From positions 6,056,269-6,120,268 of the forward strand of contig JAQFVV010012423.1 of assembly GCA_028023455.1 (NCBI GenBank): a stretch of 64,000 nt of DNA, written 5' to 3'. The position numbers and the translations under genes are program-made. The notes below the pieces were generated by a model. The model saw nothing but the letters and a program-made list of their open reading frames with translations. It was not told where the DNA came from and did no database searches. Positions within the stretch are counted from its first letter, which is position 1; each line of letters opens with the position of its first letter. Shown here in pieces: positions 36,291-47,229 of this stretch. The DNA comes from Epiperipatus broadwayi (Eukaryota; Onychophora; Udeonychophora; Euonychophora; Peripatidae).

Positions 36291-37870
36291 CTTAAAGTAA
36301 TTTCCTTGAATTATTAAATTGAAAACATTTTTATAAAGCATGTTTATATATATTATTTGAAGAATATTTCTAATATTTAATGTAATGGGTGCTTTATAAT
36401 TAACAATTTTATAATTAATGAATATAAATAAATATAAGAAGTAATTTTCTTTTGAGTGGTATGTTAAAGAATTATTTGTTCCTAATATGAAAGATACTTT
36501 CTATATCTGTTTTTGTATCATTAATTTGAATTATTTGAAAGTAAGACAAAAGAGTTACTAATGAATAATATTTTTACCTAATTTTTTATATTGTTAGGTT
36601 CAACTCTAAATTATCTTAAATATCATAAGAATTAAGAGGTTATTAAATGTTTAGGTATTTAGCCTTTATTGGTACATAATTAGATATGAATGAAATTAGA
36701 GTTTTATTTTGTATATTATTATCTTTAAAATGAATCACAAATTATGCTTCCCCCTTCCCTAATGCAATTTGAGAATGTTTGTAATTTTTATTTTTATGAG
36801 ATTAGTCAAATAATTTAAATATTTAGGTTCAAGAATACAAAAATTGGACAGTTACAATAGTTGTAGGCTACATAATTGCCCAGTCACAAAATTCAGGTGT
36901 AGCTGCAGTACAAGTTATAAATGAAATTCTATGGAGAAGTCCAAAGATACTAAACCATTTTAATAGCACTTTATAGTAAAAACAATTACTGTGTGCATTG
37001 GATTTCTGACTTTCAATGCTCATATCTTAATTAAAAACAATCAGGGAACAAATAATTTTAAAAAATTTTCAGGAGAAAAAAAGAAAACAGACAAAGAAAA
37101 TCTTTGACCATTGATCATTTTTTATTAATCTGAGCTAGGATGAAATAGTGAATGCCCATGCCTTATTCACTCCAATTTTATTTAAGTATAAATTTGGTCA
37201 CTTAACTACTGGAGGCATTCAATCAAGAGCACGATGTGCAGTGCTAAATATTCAAGAAATTAATATTTGTGTTGGGGGAGGGAGAATCAATGGTCTGGCA
37301 TTCGGTCAACTCAAATACAATTACTAGCTTTTTAATAACAGTGATTTTAATATACATCATTAGACCTGAAATTATCTTGACTGCTATAAAACAGACTTAT
37401 CTTCTGATAGATTTTCATCTCACCCAAAGCAATGCCATTCTGATTGTAATGCTTTGCATAAGTCTCATTTACTAAGTCAAAGACTTATGATTTGGAGGAG
37501 AATAACACAGGTGATGAATGAACATATAAAAATTTTGCAGTTTTAATTTTAATAAAGAACAACTATTGATAAGCAAATATTCTATAAAAACAAAAATAAA
37601 TGAATTTAGGAAAAGTTACTGATTTTAGCTTTTTCAGAATCGGAAGAGCACATGATATACATGTATAAACAACATCCCATTAATAGTTAAATCCCCCAGC
37701 CAGATAGTTGATTAATAAAACCTCAAAATATCTAGTCAACATACCATTGCAGTCAAATTCCTTACTACATTAGGTGTTTCAATTCAAATAAGTCTTTAGA
37801 CTATTCTGGAGAAACAAAAACAGTCCCAAGCATTATACATATTGACTTGAAAACAGGAAATGTTTATCTG

Positions 37871-38010
37871 AAAATTTGTGATGATAGGGATTTTACCTGT
37901 AATTATATATTGAACTATTTCCATCATCTGTTAATAATTATGAAATATTTTTAAAAGATATCTAACTTTATTTAAACTTTTAAATACATTCAACTGTTAG
38001 CAAAGCATAC
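37871..38010 (+). repeat. family E repeat, single-arm copy
   Basis: TTTGTGATGATAGG, then ATTGAACTATTTCCATCATC and ACATTCAACTGTTAG align in order with the right arm of the foldback at 17431-17580 (reversed) and with 45236-45372. Confidence 0.6.
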
Positions 38011-38389
38011 AGATTAATTTATTACAACATTTTGAGTGCTCTTTTTTACTCATCTCTTCTTCAAATGTTGCTGGCCTTACCAGTGAAAGTACTAGCATGG
38101 AAATTGAACCTTCGATTTTAGTTTTGTGAATTTAAGATAATGCTTGCTCTTACTAATTAGGCTATTCTGAAAAACCAAGTCACTAGAAATTTTATATATT
38201 TATCTATGAAGACTCTTGGTTTCTCCAGTTTTTTTAAGGGCAAGGTTAATGAGTAGTTTTGAAATATTATGAATTATTTACATTAGACTGATTTATAAAG
38301 TTATCTACTATAAATGTGAATGGTTTATACAAATTTTACTTTTTACTTTCTGCCTGTTATTTTTCTTGTCCAATGTATTTTAGGTCCAT

Positions 38390-39680
38390 TTGGTTTTTCT
38401 TTTTAATCATTACTTTTTGTTCTTTTAATTACGTATTTTGAAATGAGTCAGATGATTTCAGCCATATATGTTCTTCCATATTCACATGGTATTTCATAGA
38501 TGCAGTTTTTGTTTTTCAATATTTGCAGTTTGTGTTTTATAGAAGTTAGACTTTTTCATAGGGCACTTATGACTTTGGAAAGGAATCTTAATATACTGAT
38601 CACAGATTTACTTTAGTTTAGCTGCAATTACTAATATCTATGGATATGCTTTAATACCTATAATTGTTTTTATGGTGTTTCTTTTAATTGGCTATTTCAT
38701 AATGATAGCTGATGGATAAGTATTTTTCATGAGAGTTTATGCTTTATGATTTTTCTTTTTCCAAGTTATTGGTTTCTGAATAAGAATTTTTATTCTGATT
38801 AGAGTGTGTGAGTTTTCTGTTGATTGTAATTTTGATTTTGCTATGAGGGAATCTTGTCAAAAGAAAATTAAGAACTGTAATGTCTGTTCTTGTTTTAATT
38901 CTATTGTGAACTTAATTAAAAGAACATAATTATTGATAGTATCCAGAATGTTTGTAGAAATGCTTTACCATATGGCCATAGAAAAGCCAGACTTTAATTG
39001 TAGATAGAATTTTATTTATGGTTGTAGTTTCAAGTTCTTCCATGTAAATATTGCTGATCAGAGATAGCAATAAGGAATCAAAAAGCATCTTTTGATTTTG
39101 TTGGAAGAATTCTATAGTATATAATAATAGTATGCTGTGCAGAATGTTAAGTGTAATAAACTATCAATTGGAAGAATTATTCTGGTTTGTACACTACTAT
39201 TGGTATTTAATCTTTTTTTTTACATTAGATAATGCTTTATCACAGAGTACTTTTGTGATTAAGTTTTTCACATCAAAATTTCCCAATATGTTAGTTCTTT
39301 CACTTTTCATGTTGATTAATTCTACAATTTTCTTAGAATCTCTAACATAGAACTGTCTCTTCTATGCCAAAGGACTAAGAACATTAGAATTTTTGATATA
39401 GTGAGTTTTCAGAATTAACAATAGATCTTAATGGAACCTGGCCTTTATTGATTTTAGATGACCACAAAGATGTGGAATTTTTGCCAAAATATGTCAATCT
39501 AATTTTTTCTGAATCATTGAAATAGTTGTGATCAGGGATGCTTTCTGAATAATATTTACAGTTGTGATTCATAGCTAGTATGGGACTTTTAGTCTGTTGG
39601 GAGAAGCTCTTATTGTATCATAATTACTATTATCCATTTACAAATGTTACATTGCTCTTGCTAGCAGGAAGAATGCTTAT
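38390..39680 (-). pseudogene. decayed Penelope-like RT and GIY-YIG endonuclease
   Basis: Segments in PLE order can be read on the minus strand in shifting frames. LPASKSNVTFV (~39670-39640) corresponds to the family's LPADKG box. YFGKNSTSLW then GQVPLRSIVNSENS (~39450-39400) is the conserved PLRPIVS box. NFDVKNLITKVLCDKAL (~39285) is palm motif A with its Asp. SNIYMEE (~39060-39030) follows, then VLNFLLTR and INRKLTHS (~38860-38790). Near 38510-38455 is CIYEIPCEYGRTYMAEI, the GIY-YIG signature with Gly-Glu changed to Ala-Glu. The active-site YxDD block is not recognisable and stops are frequent, so the copy is long dead. The nuclease form differs from the other two PLEs in the window. Confidence 0.72.
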
Positions 39681-39916
39681 AGATTTGTCTAGTTTAAGAT
39701 TTAATAGATTTTTCTCTCAACATAAGTGATATTAGATTTGTATTGTTGGTGTCTCATTTTCCAGCGTAATTTTGCTTTCTCTTAACAAAGTCTCACTTGC
39801 AGTCTAAATAATTCTGTCTGGGAATGAATGAGAGGATTTAGTTATAAGCTTTTAGAAGCTGATTGGAAAACTTATGAAATCTTTATCAGTAAATTTATTT
39901 TTTAACAAAGATTATT

Positions 39917-40420
39917 AAAGTCAACATTGAGAAGGGTGTAAGACAAGGTAACTCCATATCTCCAAAACTTTTTACAGCAGTGCTGCAAGAAATATTTTGT
40001 GGATTAAAATGGGAAGCTATAGGAGTGAAAGTAAATGGAGATTATTTAAGTCATTTAGATTTTGCAGATGATGTAGTTGTTTTTGCAACTTATGCTTCAG
40101 AGCTGCAGGAAATGTTGCAGGAGTTATCAGATGAAAGTAGGACTAAAGATAAATGTTAAAAGACTAAAGTAAAGTTTAATGGATTTTCTCAAAATATGAA
40201 AATAAAGATTGATTATGATGAATTAGAAGAAGTTAACAGTTACAAACAACTTGGTCAGATTATTAATACATATGGAAACATAATGGATGAAATTAATCAT
40301 AGGATTAAACTTGGTTGGAGTGCTTTTGGTAGAAATAACTTGATACTAAAAGGAAATATATCTACGTGTCTGTAAAGGAAGATTTTTAATAAATGTGTTT
40401 TACCTGTTCTTACTTATGTA
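39917..40420 (+). pseudogene. right-arm RTE fragment, main piece
   Basis: RT palm read on the plus strand: VRQGNSISPKLFTA, then LDFADDVVVF and a stop after KDKC. The frame then shifts to KTKVKFNGFSQ and GRNNLIL, with a further stop after STCL. It ends after LPVLTY at ~40420. The left arm has the same frameshifts, the same stop and the same 3' breakpoint. The copies therefore derive from one already inactive sequence rather than from independent RTE insertions. Confidence 0.9.
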
Positions 40421-41687
40421 TCAATAATGAAAGAAAGAAACAGTGCACTGGCAAAGACAGTACTATCAGGCTTCTGAATTTTAGGCTATTAAGATCATAT
40501 ATAATTTTCAATGATTATCCAATTTTGACAGGCAATGTCTTCCAAATTATTTATGAGGACGAATAGTTTTAATTTTAACAGTATACAAGCCTAACACGAG
40601 CATCAGTTTTGAAAGAAACTTTTTAAATTCCAACCATCAATAAAGATATTAAATGTATATATATTTTGCTCTAAATCTTTTTTTTTCTGACTCTTACTTT
40701 TCTCATACGGCACATATTAAACCTATTATTTTGAAATTTCCTTGTGAGTATATGATATTTTTAGTTATTAAAATGATTCTAAAATTTTAAATACAATTTC
40801 AATAAATATTTATGCCTTTAATATTATTGTGAGATGAAGTTTTGATAAACATATCTACGAATTATTGCTCGCGAGTAACAAGCACACGGTATTTCCAGCA
40901 CGCAAATAACACTTTATTTTTCGAAATAGTAATCTATAAACCGAAATATATTTTTATATTACTTTAAAATTTATTGAAAATATTAATTGAAAGTGTAAAA
41001 AAAAAAGTTTTACAAACAATAATCTTTTAAAATAATATATTTTTGAACGATATACTGCCGTAGGGAAAAAAATTAGCTTTTTTTTTTTTTTAAAAAAAAA
41101 AAAAACAGACCGAAAATCACGTTTTGTTTTATTTACAAAAAAAAAAAAAAAAAACCACTTTTAGAGTAAATAATTAAAAAAACAGATCGCTTTTTACAAA
41201 GTCATACTTTAAAAATACATCGATTCATGAAATGGTGAAATAGAATGTAAAATTATTAAGTTTGACCGTATATTTAAATAGTTATGACTTTATAAATTAT
41301 TCACCCCTGTACATTATAGGCCCTGAATGTTTTAAGTACTATGTTCATAAACGTTAGCAATGAGGCATTTAGAGGTTGCTGTTTTTACCGTGTGTAACGT
41401 GGAGAAACAGCGCCGCGTAGTGGGCTAGAATCTTGGTAGTTTCTGATAGCAGACGACACATAAGCTCGATGTGTTTACGGCAATCAGCGCCACCTAGGTT
41501 CTTGGTAGCAGACGACGCAAGCTGCCAGCCAGCTTGTGGAAAGTTCCTGTGCGTACGCATGGTGAACAGCGCCACCTATCGGCGGAAAAAGCGTCGTCTG
41601 CTTTTGCGGCCCCTACCCTGTATGTTCTGTGTGAAAACACAGAAACAGCGCCTCTAGCGGCGACAGTACAGTCTGCAAACCACGACC
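39917..41687. repeat. right arm of the long inverted repeat (contiguous part)
   Basis: Reverse complement of 30294-32065 with few substitutions, for example at 41578-41610 and 41260. The GC-rich tip is at 41369-41687 and mirrors the motifs listed for the left tip. Frames at 41369-41749 mirror those in the left arm and are not genes. Confidence 0.92.
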
Positions 41688-41695
41688 GTTTAAGA
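41688..41695. repeat. right 8-bp target-site duplication
   Basis: GTTTAAGA immediately follows the last base of the right arm and is identical to 30286-30293. Confidence 0.72.
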
Positions 41696-43654
41696 ATTAA
41701 AAAACTTATACATAAAATAAATAAAAATTTAATACAAAAAAAAATTTAAAAATTCAATGTTTTTAAAATTTCTTTTGTTAATTGAAAAAAAATGTAATTA
41801 TGCACAAACACATACACGCAATATATATTGTACCATCTGACTATATAACTGCATTAAAGATAGTTAGATAGTTGGTAGCATTTTCTTTAGATTTAATATA
41901 AAATTACTTAATTAAAAAGGGAAAATAGTATTTAATTTTTTCATACATATTCTTTGTAATCATACTGGGTCTTCAATTAACTAAATATTCCATGTCTGAA
42001 TATGATAGTATGAGAATTCTCAAATATTAAAATTTGTTAATAATATAATCTTAATATATAAATATTTTAGTGAGTTATAAATGATTGTAGAAGGGAGAGA
42101 AAATTGTAAAAAAAAATGTAATAAAAATGTACTCGAAAAAAAATATTTTTTTTTGGTAAATTATTTCATAGATATTAATATTAACCTTAAAAGAAAGATA
42201 AAGTTTTATGTTTAAGGGTACTTTTTTTAAAAAAAAAGAAAAGAAAAAAATAGGATTTTAATACTTTGGTAAATTTTGTTTCTAATTACAGTTGTCATTT
42301 TGTTACAAAAATCAAATCAGTGTAATTAACTGATTATCATATTTTTCTTTTGTGAGAAAAGATTTTAATTACAAAGTAATGTTAAGAATTTTATATTAAT
42401 TAAAGTTGTTGGCTTATTTTTCAATGCCTGTGATTAAGAATGAATATTGCTGAACAATTGTATATGTAAAAATTTACCTAATTGTTTGTTATAAAAATTA
42501 TCAGGTTATAGACAGTGTGATTAGTTTGTAGGCAAGATTATTCTAAAAAAATAATGGCAGTATGGATAAGTCAGAAGATTCAAGTTTCTAGTCAGAAGTA
42601 GATATTCCTAACTTATCTGTTGAAGAGAGGGCAGTCAAGTCTTAATCCAGATGATTAAGAAAAAAGCAGAAGTCTTAATCAAGCTATGCATACAATAGAA
42701 GTTTTAATCAAGCTTTTAGCATACTATGAGTTTTGACATAAAAATGGTTTATTCAGCTAAAAGTTAGACATCATCCTCAATGAAACCTGACTTTGTGGGA
42801 ATAAATGCAAAGAAGAAGCTAAACTCTTAAATTAATCTGCAACCTTGTCTTCAACCAAGACTATGAGTCGCTGTCTGTGTTAGTCTCACCTGAGAAATTT
42901 AAAATAAAATGAATAAAATTTTCTTGCTGGGAATAAAATATTGCACACCAGAGAAATGACAAATTAATCATGTTTATGTGTAAAAGCCTTCAAAAAAACT
43001 CAACTAGAAAAACTGGCAATTATAATTTATAAAGAATTCTACAGAAAAAAGAATCAAACCATGGTTAAAAATATTTTTTGTGTACACACTGTATTTTTAT
43101 TAATAGAAAAAAAGATTATTTATATAAAAGTAATAATTTTTTATTGTTGTAATAATTGATAATTTTAAATATTTTTATTAACTTAAACTTTTTTGTGTAA
43201 AACATTATTTTTCCCTCCTAAAAACTTAACAAAAGGGCTAATTAAGCCAAATCAAAGATTATTATCTTTAATTTTGAAAATGCTGTTTTTCCAAATCTTA
43301 TTTATATTAAAAAATAACAATTAATTAAAAGTTAATATATGAATAGAAATCAACCGATTGATTATAATTTTTATGAAAAATTATATTTTTTGATTAAGTA
43401 AGTGTTTAAAATTTTATACTATCATGTTAATTTTTTTTATTTATTGTTAATCAAATAAGTATTAAATAATTGTTTTAAAATATCTTTTACTCTTTACACC
43501 TTCCAATTCCTATTTCATAAATTGCAATGTGTATCTTTATTTCATGACAGATTAGTGTTCTAGGATTTTTTTGAATGATCCTAATAAAACTATTTACTTA
43601 CAATAGGGTAAACCTAGGAATTATTTAAAGTGATTTATAATAAGCTGCTTTATT
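41696..43654. other. AT-rich sequence, nothing recognised
   Basis: No coding motifs or paired repeats. AGTCTTAATC-like words recur near 42630-42715, without an obvious unit structure. Confidence 0.45.
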
Positions 43655-44277
43655 TATTTATCTCTTGTTCATGGTAAGGGTTTATAGATTTTTTGCTTCC
43701 TAAGCTAAATTTGTGCATAACAGTTATATGGAGTAGAAGTTTATGTTTAGTATTATAGACATCCAGATCATGATGATCCTGATTGATGCAAAAGGAATAT
43801 TTTTTAACATCTATGCTCTACATTTCATTTTATTTATTACTTCTTTAAAAATTTAGTTTATAATTGGCCAGTACATTAATGGTACTAAGGGTCTAGAGCA
43901 TTAATGATAGTCAGGATGTTTTAGTATCTCAGCATTATTTGACTTATTGTTGTATTTTGATGGAGTGATACTTATATATGTGCATCCACATAAATATTGT
44001 TTGTATTCCTGCCCTAGGTTTGGTTATGGCTAAATAATTAGCCTGGTCTATTATGGACCACTTTCAAATATAGTTACAAGATTGACTGTTGATCTATTTT
44101 TATTGTTGATCATTCATGATGATGAATGATTATTACTTTTGTGTAATGCTGATAAACTTATAGATAGTTCTGTGCTAATATCTCATGCCCATTCCTTTTA
44201 TATTTAATTTTATATTTGATTTATTTAGGGAGAATGATAGTTTCCCATCTTATCATCCATCCCTAATATGATGTATT
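43655..44277 (+). repeat. dispersed repeat D, copy 2
   Basis: Direct-orientation relative of 27540-28260, sharing TTAGCCTGGTCTAT, ACAAGATTGACTGTTGAT and CATGATGATGAATG. It runs without a break into GTTACA at 44278, which suggests that the repeat is the 3' part of an LTR. Confidence 0.6.
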
Positions 44278-44380
44278 GTTACAAATGGCTGCCCAATTGT
44301 GAGACATTATAACCCCAGATTTTTCACATATTAACCTCAATATTTTACAAACTGTTACAATTGGCACCCAAAAATGAAAC
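44278..44380 (+). promoter_or_regulatory. two LTR-end plus primer-binding-site-like sequences
   Basis: GTTACAAATGGCTGCCCAAT (44278-44297) and GTTACAATTGGCACCCAAAA (44354-44373) are ~76 bp apart. Each looks like an LTR terminus (GTTACA) followed by a decayed TGGCGCCCAA tRNA-Lys-type primer-binding site. No gag or pol frame follows. This is weak evidence that D is an LTR remnant; chance similarity is possible. Confidence 0.3.
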
Positions 44381-45235
44381 TGAGTTGAACCCCTTTCTTG
44401 ATATTTTAGTTTAATTCAATCAATTTCATTTCCATATATATACTTCTAAATATGAACAATTATTATTTCACTTAAAATCATACAATGTGAGTATTGTGAA
44501 ACTGAATATTATATATTAAATGATGGCAATAATTACAAATAATATGATTGCATTGAGAAAATAAACATATATATCTCCAAATTTTTAAATAGTTTCCAAC
44601 CTGAATTCTATCTACACAAAGTAATGATAGAACCAATGGTTTCACAAATCATAACAGTTTACCATTATAATTTATACCATTGGAAAATTTCAGTCTAAAT
44701 AATCGATTTCAAATAAATTTTATAATCATATGACCTGCTTCATTGACCATTTCTTATTTCTGATATCATTGTTCCCACATAGAATTCAGATTATAGAATT
44801 CAGATTGTAAATCAATGGCTTTATAAGTACAGTTTGACTATGTATGTTCTAAAACTTCTAGTAGAATGTTGTTGTGGAATTGGTGGATTCCATGTTATAT
44901 TAGTGTTTGTACTAAATTGGTAAACTGTGGGTTTTGTAATATTTTTGGCTAATATTAATTTAAACTTTGGTTTTATCATGATTGGGTTTATTCTTTCATC
45001 TTTAGTAAACTCTATCATCAGTTTTCAACAATAATACTCCATATACTGCACCAAAAGAAAAAAATACTTAAAAAAAAACTCAGACAGACCAGACATTTTT
45101 TTTTAAGTGCTTATAAAACAAACTATTTTCAGATAAGTTCTCTTTATAAAAAAAAAAAAGAAAAAAAAATAAGTTAGTATATATTTTCATTTGTGTACTA
45201 CATGGCATCAAGAATATAGATTAAGTGTTTGCTTG

Positions 45236-45372
45236 AAGGTTTGTGACAATGGCATTTCAGTTGTAATTATATGTTGGACTATTTTCATCATCTAACATTC
45301 AATATTGAATGACTTTATAAAAAAAATGTAAACTTCTATTTAAATTTTCCTACTGCCTTTAAATACACTCAA
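45236..45372 (+). repeat. family E repeat, single-arm copy
   Basis: TTGAAGGTTTGTGACAATGG, then TTGGACTATTTTCATCATCT and a TTTAAATACACTCAA block match the right arm of the 17.3-kb foldback in the opposite sense. Confidence 0.6.
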
Positions 45373-45664
45373 TATTTAAACTTGGATGAGAGAAATAGTT
45401 TAATAAGCATTAATATAATAAGTGCCCCAGTTATTTTATTTATACTTTGGTATATAAATTAAATTTGATAACATTATTGTTAAAATTAAGAACAATGCAA
45501 AAATAATATTCAGTTACACTGAGTAAAATAATATAAAAAATTATAAGGGAAATTTATTTCATTTACATACATTGATTGTTTAAATTAGCAAGTCATTTTA
45601 TTTTACAATAATAATATAATACATTGTACAGGCTTGAACCTGCATTTATATATGTAATATATGG

Positions 45665-45914
45665 GGGATTCTAACTCAGACTTTCACATGACCCACTACT
45701 CTCACTGCCATCTCATATTCCTGACTCACCTGATCACACACATGTTGAAAAGATAAATAATCACCAATATAGACGAACTGATGATTGCTGATTTAGCATG
45801 AAATACGTATATTGGTGATTATTTATTTTTTCAACATGTGTGTGATCAGGTGAGTCAGCAATATGAGATGGCAGTGAGAGTAGTGGGTCATGTGAAAGTC
45901 TGAGTTCGAATCCC
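45665..45914. mobile_element. two tRNA-derived SINEs head-to-head forming a hairpin
   Basis: Arms 45665-45770 and 45809-45914 (106 bp each) are near-perfect reverse complements around a 38-bp centre. The right arm reads AATATGAGATGGCAGTGAGA and then, ~30 nt on, the B box GAGTTCGAATCCC, as expected of a tRNA-derived promoter. The outer ends are the tRNA-like ends. The same family occurs singly at 10815-10950 and 50716-50855. Transcribed through, it would make a long double-stranded stem. Confidence 0.65.
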
Positions 45915-47229
45915 AAATAATAATATAACTAAGTAAAAATCAGATATATTATATTAGAAGATATAAAATAAAAATTGTAATAAAAATAGTACTAAATAAA
46001 GTCTTTTATTTTTGTAATTACCAGAAAAAGTAATAAAGCAATTCACTTGCAAAAACTTACGACTTTGGTAATACGATATATAACAGATACTTCTTTTATT
46101 TATCTTTGAATGAGCAGTTTTAACCTTAATTTGTATTTATAACATGTTTAAATAATGAAATCCATTGACAAATATTATTTTATGATCTTTATCAATTTTG
46201 GTGAATGTATATGACTGCCGTCTTTCTAACAGTAAAAGTAAATAGAAAGCATAGAATGTTAAATCATCTTGTCATATATTAAAATAAAATGTAAAAGAAA
46301 TCATAAATTAATGATTGGTTTTATAACAAATTATGGTACACAAAATATAAAAGCTATATATCAAATTTCATTGCGTAAGTTTTAAAAAAGTCACGTGAGA
46401 GTTAAATTTAATTTGAGAAATATACAAAACTTAGCACATGAATAGGAAGGGTATAAAAATAAGAAATAAAAAAAAAAGGTCAATAAATTTAAAATATGCA
46501 TGTATATTAAAGATTTAATAATTTCTAATATTTAAAATGTGCATTAGTAGGTAACAGTAAAATTATTTAAAAACAAATATATATGTAAACCTTTATTTTA
46601 TAAGATTTTTTATACTTATAAAAATTGCTACGATTTTATAAACTTAATTCATAATCAATGTTTCATTTTTTTGTGGTTTTTATCCATTTTTATTTGATTA
46701 TCTATCAGTCTTTTTCAGAAATATAAATGGCAATACATTATTTTAATGTTTTTGTAGACATAATTTTGTTATAAAACTTTTCAAGTATATGTTTTTATAT
46801 CATTATAATATAAATTTATCTATACATAACATATAAATAAATGTTTACCAATTTTAATTATTAATCCATATTATATTAAAATATTCTATGGATTAAGAAT
46901 TAAAATTGATATACTTATGTATCTGTATTTGATTCCTCTTTGAGGCATTAAAGAAACTAAGCAGAGCAAACTTCTAATGTCAAATCCATGTATATTTTTG
47001 TCACTGCATCTGTTATTACTATGCGATTATTTATATAGTAAAGAAACTTGGATGGAGTGCTTACCAATAACAGTAAATTTATTAACTTTTTAGCTCTGAG
47101 TTTAAGATTAAGAAACACCATAGGTATTTCTTCTTAGTTGTCTAATAATTTTTAGCAGAAATATCGATTAAGTGCTTTTAAAGACACTAAATTAGTGTTA
47201 GTGTGTTAATGGTCTCATTTTTTAAAATA
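45915..47229. other. AT-rich sequence, nothing recognised
   Basis: No coding motifs, RNA genes or paired repeats were found. Confidence 0.45.

Larger units (their letters stand above)
36280..39927 (-). mobile_element. 3.6-kb Penelope-like element inserted in the right arm
   Basis: AAAGTCAACAT at 36280-36290 is repeated at 39917-39927 and is single-copy in the left arm, so the 3626 bp between are an insertion with an 11-bp target duplication. The interior carries a minus-strand PLE coding remnant (39680-38390) followed, in the minus sense, by ~2.1 kb of non-coding sequence. That sequence includes a copy of foldback family E (37871-38010). No intact terminal repeat or hammerhead was found in it. 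Confidence 0.82.
30286..41695. mobile_element. ~11.4-kb compound element: long terminal inverted repeats and 8-bp target duplication
   Basis: Outer ends 30294 (GGTCGTGG) and 41687 (CCACGACC) are exact reverse complements. GTTTAAGA abuts both (30286-30293 and 41688-41695). The arms (30294 to ~32150, and ~36196-36290 continued at 39917-41687) are nearly identical; spot checks show only scattered substitutions, and the contiguous part is 1772 versus 1771 bp. The left half then holds the rest of an RTE element with two ribozyme-repeat insertions; the right arm is split by a 3626-bp PLE. No transposase frame is visible, so it would be non-autonomous. An 8-bp duplication fits hAT, P, MULE, Merlin or Zisupton-type enzymes; the GG start argues against hAT. 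A foldback formed from two opposed insertions is the alternative, but then matching 8-bp flanks would be chance. Confidence 0.72.

Noticed and set aside
45890-45914. Functional tRNA gene at the B box GAGTTCGAATCCC
   Set aside because: No acceptor-stem pairing or proper anticodon arm can be formed. The sequence is part of a dispersed SINE family.
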